Shown here piece after piece: positions 6,368 to 8,184 of a DNA stretch of 8,184 nt. The stretch lies in contig CALGAS010000468.1 of assembly GCA_937959175.1 (NCBI GenBank), forward strand, positions 1 to 8,184, read 5' to 3'. A program made the translations under genes and the position numbers. Position 1 is the first letter of the stretch; each line of letters begins with the position of its first letter. This stretch comes from an uncultured bacterium (GTDB lineage Bacteria; Planctomycetota; Planctomycetia; Pirellulales; UBA1268). Under the pieces are notes generated by a model. That model did not search any database. It had not been told where the DNA came from and saw only the letters and a list, made by a program, of their open reading frames with translations.

Positions 6368-7309
6368 ATGCCGCACGCGAGCCCCTGGTCATGGAGCCGC
6401 CGCCCGCCCCGGCAGTTCGCGGGCCTGCGGGCGATCGTCACCGGGGGCTCCTCAGGGGTGGGACGGGCCGTGGCTCTGGAGCTCGCCAGACGGGGCTGCC
6501 GCGTCGTGGCGACGGCCCGCCGGCAGGAACGTCTCGCTGAGCTGGCCGCCATGGCCGGTGAGCAGGAGCCGATGCTGCACGAGGCGGGTGACATCTGCGA
6601 TCCCGGCTTCCGCCGGCATCTCGTCGAGGTCGCCGTAACGCGGCTGGGCGGGCTCGACCTGGTGGTCGCAGCGGCCGGGGGAGGCGGCATCGGTCGCTTC
6701 CGCGATGTCGATCCTCGGCTGCTCGATCGCATCCTCGACCTGAATCTCGTCGCCCCGGCTGAACTCGTCCGGGAGGCCCTGCCGCATCTGGCCAACGGCC
6801 GCGATCCGGCGGTCGTGTTCATCGGGTCGATTCTAGGGCTCCACCCCCTGCCGCTCCATGCCGCCTACGCGGCTGCCAAGAGCGGCCTCCACTCGCTGGC
6901 CGCCTGCCTGCGGGTGGAACTGGCTGCGGAGGGAATCGACGTGACGCTGGCCAGTTTGGGGCCGGTGGAATCGGAGTTTTGGGAGTCGCTCCTCGAGGGC
7001 ACCCGGCCCGGCTGGTCTCGCGGCCGGGGCATGCCGCCGGAGCGAGCCGCCGAGGCCATTCTCAAAGGGCTCGCGCGGCGGCGGGCAGAGATTGTCCCGG
7101 GCTGGCAGGCGAAGGGATACGCTTTTCTCGCTCGCTACGCCCCCGGGATGATCGACCGCTGGGCGGCCCGACGTTTGAGACGAGACGGCCTCTCGACAGC
7201 GGCGGACGAGCCAACGGCCCACCAGCCGGGCCCTTCCTCTCGTGGTGGCAGGCTTGTAACCTGCCAGCCCCTTCCCCCGCCGCCTGGGCCGGGCAGCGGC
7301 GAGCCATGA
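6368..7309 (+). CDS. Short-chain dehydrogenase/reductase (classical SDR)
   Basis: A 313-aa NAD(P)-dependent oxidoreductase with a Rossmann fold. The cofactor motif is TGGSSGVG (25-32), and the arginines after beta-2 (ATARRQ) favour NADP(H). The catalytic set is S154, Y167 and K171 (YAAAK), with the expected 13-residue Ser-Tyr spacing; N and L of LNLV lie upstream. The usual NNAG after beta-4 is AAAG (101-104), a tolerated but notable change. The C-terminal GWQAKGYAFLARYAPGMIDR resembles DHRS7/3-ketosphinganine-reductase-like SDRs, but the substrate cannot be assigned. The last 35 or so residues are low complexity and include the translation of a perfect inverted repeat at 7246-7266. It follows hflX after 4 nt, with GGGG 7 nt before the ATG. 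Its TGA overlaps the next start (ATGA). Confidence 0.92.
   Translation: MPHASPWSWSRRPPRQFAGLRAIVTGGSSGVGRAVALELARRGCRVVATARRQERLAELAAMAGEQEPMLHEAGDICDPGFRRHLVEVAVTRLGGLDLVVAAAGGGGIGRFRDVDPRLLDRILDLNLVAPAELVREALPHLANGRDPAVVFIGSILGLHPLPLHAAYAAAKSGLHSLAACLRVELAAEGIDVTLASLGPVESEFWESLLEGTRPGWSRGRGMPPERAAEAILKGLARRRAEIVPGWQAKGYAFLARYAPGMIDRWAARRLRRDGLSTAADEPTAHQPGPSSRGGRLVTCQPLPPPPGPGSGEP
7246..7266. repeat. Perfect inverted repeat inside the SDR 3' end
   Basis: TGGCAGG at 7246-7252 and CCTGCCA at 7260-7266 form a 7-bp perfect stem around CTTGTAA. It lies in the low-complexity tail of the SDR gene, 39 nt before the next start codon. It looks like a small dispersed palindromic element rather than conserved coding sequence. 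That is an inference, since only one copy is in this window. Confidence 0.55.
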
Positions 7310-7965
7310 ACGACTTCCCCAGCCACCACTTGTCCCCCGATGCCTTGTTCGTGATCGCCTGCCCTGTCTGTCAGGGTGAGGTGGCAGCCGCCGGGCGGTT
7401 GGCCGGCAAAGACGCCTGCTGCCCGCTCTGTGCGAGCCTCTTTCGCGTGCCGCATCCGCCCGGCGAGCCCGCAGAGCCTCCGGCAGATGAGTCACCTCAG
7501 ATGGCCGGTGGACTCGCGGAAGACTGGGATGATGTCATCACCAAGTTGGCACCGCCCGAAGAACCTGTCACCGAAGAACCGTTTCCTGAAGAAACTCTTC
7601 CGAAGGCGATCGCCGCTGAAGATTCTGCGGAACCTTCTCCCGAGCCGATTCTCTCTCCCGCGATGCCGACGGAACCACCGCCGGACGAGAGGGCCGTCGA
7701 CCCGGAGCCTGCAGCCGCAGTCGTATCCGTTACGCCACCCGAGGAACTTTCCTTCCTCGATCAGCCGCCTCTCGATCCGGCTGCCGACGACCTCGTCTTT
7801 CAGGAGCCCGTACGGACGGTCCGGCACGGCGGCGAGGTCATCGAGATCCGCCGCCTCTCTCCCGAGGAGCGACGGAAGCGGCGGTTTCGCCGCACGCTGA
7901 TGATGATCGTGATCGGCGGCTCGATTCTGCTGCTGATCGTGATCCTCAACCTGCCGCGGAAATAG
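7306..7965 (+). CDS. Zinc-ribbon protein with acidic linker and C-terminal membrane anchor
   Basis: A 219-aa protein of unknown function, laid out in three parts. First is an N-terminal zinc ribbon with C19-x2-C22 and C39-x2-C42 (CPVC and CPLC, plus an extra C38). A long Pro/Glu-rich, probably disordered linker follows (about 48-165), with repeated EEP-type units. Last is a basic stretch (EERRKRRFRR) followed by one hydrophobic helix at about 197-214 and a three-residue end, which suggests a tail-anchored protein with its bulk in the cytoplasm. Such zinc-ribbon/single-helix proteins are common in planctomycetes. The start at 7306 overlaps the SDR stop (ATGA); the open frame extends upstream to 6979, but that part is shadow sequence within the SDR gene. 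It is last in the rsgA-hflX-SDR block. The linker codons (GAA-rich) are lower in GC than the neighbours. Confidence 0.82.
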   Translation: MNDFPSHHLSPDALFVIACPVCQGEVAAAGRLAGKDACCPLCASLFRVPHPPGEPAEPPADESPQMAGGLAEDWDDVITKLAPPEEPVTEEPFPEETLPKAIAAEDSAEPSPEPILSPAMPTEPPPDERAVDPEPAAAVVSVTPPEELSFLDQPPLDPAADDLVFQEPVRTVRHGGEVIEIRRLSPEERRKRRFRRTLMMIVIGGSILLLIVILNLPRK

Positions 7966-7995
7966 CGGGAGAACCTCCGGGGAACCTCGCGTCAT

Positions 7996-8017
7996 GGCTA
8001 TCGAAACCGGGATAGCC
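7996..8017 (+). other. Perfect 7-bp hairpin after the operon
   Basis: GGCTATC 7996-8002 pairs with GATAGCC 8011-8017 over an 8-nt loop GAAACCGG, 30 nt past the stop of the zinc-ribbon gene. No T-tract follows, so it is not a standard intrinsic terminator, though it may protect the 3' end. Its right arm is part of repeat copy 1 (8007-8034). Confidence 0.5.
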
Positions 8018-8034
8018 CAACGGCCCGCCGTCCC
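8007..8034. repeat. 28-bp direct repeat, copy 1
   Basis: It begins CCGGGATAGCCCA and ends CGGCCCGCCGTCCC. It matches 8117-8144 at 27 of 28 positions (A at 8020, G at 8130). Within it, CCGTCCC can pair with GGGA plus CGG, leaving an 8-nt bulge. It is non-coding. Confidence 0.8.
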
Positions 8035-8116
8035 GTGGTTGAAGTTCCCGGGGGTATTTAGTTGTGACAGCGTTTTGGGCGGGTCGGTGGTGAGAAGTGA
8101 TTCGGGCTTCCGGGGG

Positions 8117-8144
8117 CCGGGATAGCCCAGCGGCCCGCCGTCCC
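8117..8144. repeat. 28-bp direct repeat, copy 2
   Basis: This second copy starts exactly 110 nt after the first and differs only at 8130. Unlike copy 1, its end runs straight into a perfect GC hairpin (8142-8163). The 82 nt between copies are more AT-rich in part (GTATTTAGTTGTGACAG) and show no gene. Confidence 0.8.
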
Positions 8145-8163
8145 CCCGGCTCGCGCCGGGGGG
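8142..8163. other. Perfect 9-bp GC hairpin adjoining repeat copy 2
   Basis: CCCCCCGGC 8142-8150 pairs with GCCGGGGGG 8155-8163 around TCGC. Read on the minus strand the loop is GCGA, a GNRA tetraloop, which hints that the structured RNA form may come from that strand. On the plus strand it is followed by CTTCTAT, a poor T-tract, so a terminator function is possible but weakly supported. Confidence 0.6.
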
Positions 8164-8184
8164 CTTCTATGGAAAAGGGGACTG

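Noticed and set aside
4903..6822. A 639-codon open frame on the minus strand across hflX and the SDR gene
   Set aside because: It lies opposite two genes with intact motifs, its translation is Arg/Gly/Ala-rich without any domain, and long antisense frames are expected in GC-rich coding DNA.
8039..8060. TTGAAG and TATTTA as a promoter between the two repeat copies
   Set aside because: The spacer is only 10 nt, too short for a sigma-70-type promoter.
8007..8144. Repeat pair as a CRISPR array
   Set aside because: There are only two copies, the 82-nt spacing is too long, and no cas genes are present.

Overview
This GC-rich window is almost fully coding on the + strand, with one minus-strand RNA gene. 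It most likely comes from a planctomycete (Planctomycetota, perhaps Pirellulales). The reasons are a tetrahydromethanopterin (H4MPT) C1 gene (mch) in an otherwise bacterial setting, a small stand-alone FHA protein beginning MYGEL, a short ribbon-helix-helix protein, a zinc-ribbon/tail-anchor protein, and GTPases with bacterial architecture. The phylum is an inference from gene content; no 16S or similar marker is present.

Layout. (1) 13-1877: mch (methenyl-H4MPT cyclohydrolase) overlaps a RimK-like ATP-grasp ligase by ATGA. This pair looks like a piece of the bacterial H4MPT formaldehyde-oxidation cluster, and a candidate weak terminator follows it. (2) 1878-2236: about 360 nt without a gene, less GC-rich than its surroundings and full of short inverted repeats. 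(3) 2237-2725: a small protein with a C-terminal ribbon-helix-helix (Arc-like) DNA-binding segment. (4) 2699-3121, minus strand: a complete class A RNase P RNA (rnpB). Its 3' P1 strand overlaps the last eight codons and the stop of the ribbon-helix-helix gene, tail to tail. A TAGAAT -10 box lies 6 nt upstream of its predicted 5' end. (5) 3122-3377: a divergent spacer with two hairpins, leading into an FHA-domain protein (3378-3806). (6) 3881-7965: a tight, probably co-transcribed block of rsgA, hflX, a short-chain dehydrogenase/reductase and a zinc-ribbon membrane protein. The junctions are ATGA overlap, 4-nt gap and ATGA overlap. (7) 7966-8184: a non-coding tail with a perfect 7-bp hairpin, a 28-bp repeat present twice 110 nt apart (one mismatch), and a perfect 9-bp GC hairpin touching the second copy.

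How the genes fit together. mch and the ATP-grasp protein point to H4MPT-dependent C1 metabolism, with the ATP-grasp enzyme a candidate for cofactor or side-chain ligation. RsgA (30S maturation) and HflX (70S/50S-associated, ribosome splitting) form a ribosome-GTPase operon. rnpB supplies the tRNA 5'-processing RNA. No CRISPR array, transposase, prophage gene or tRNA is visible. No clearly new system stands out. The points most worth a second look are the rnpB/CDS overlap, the structured spacers, and the repeat elements at 7246-7266 and 8007-8163.
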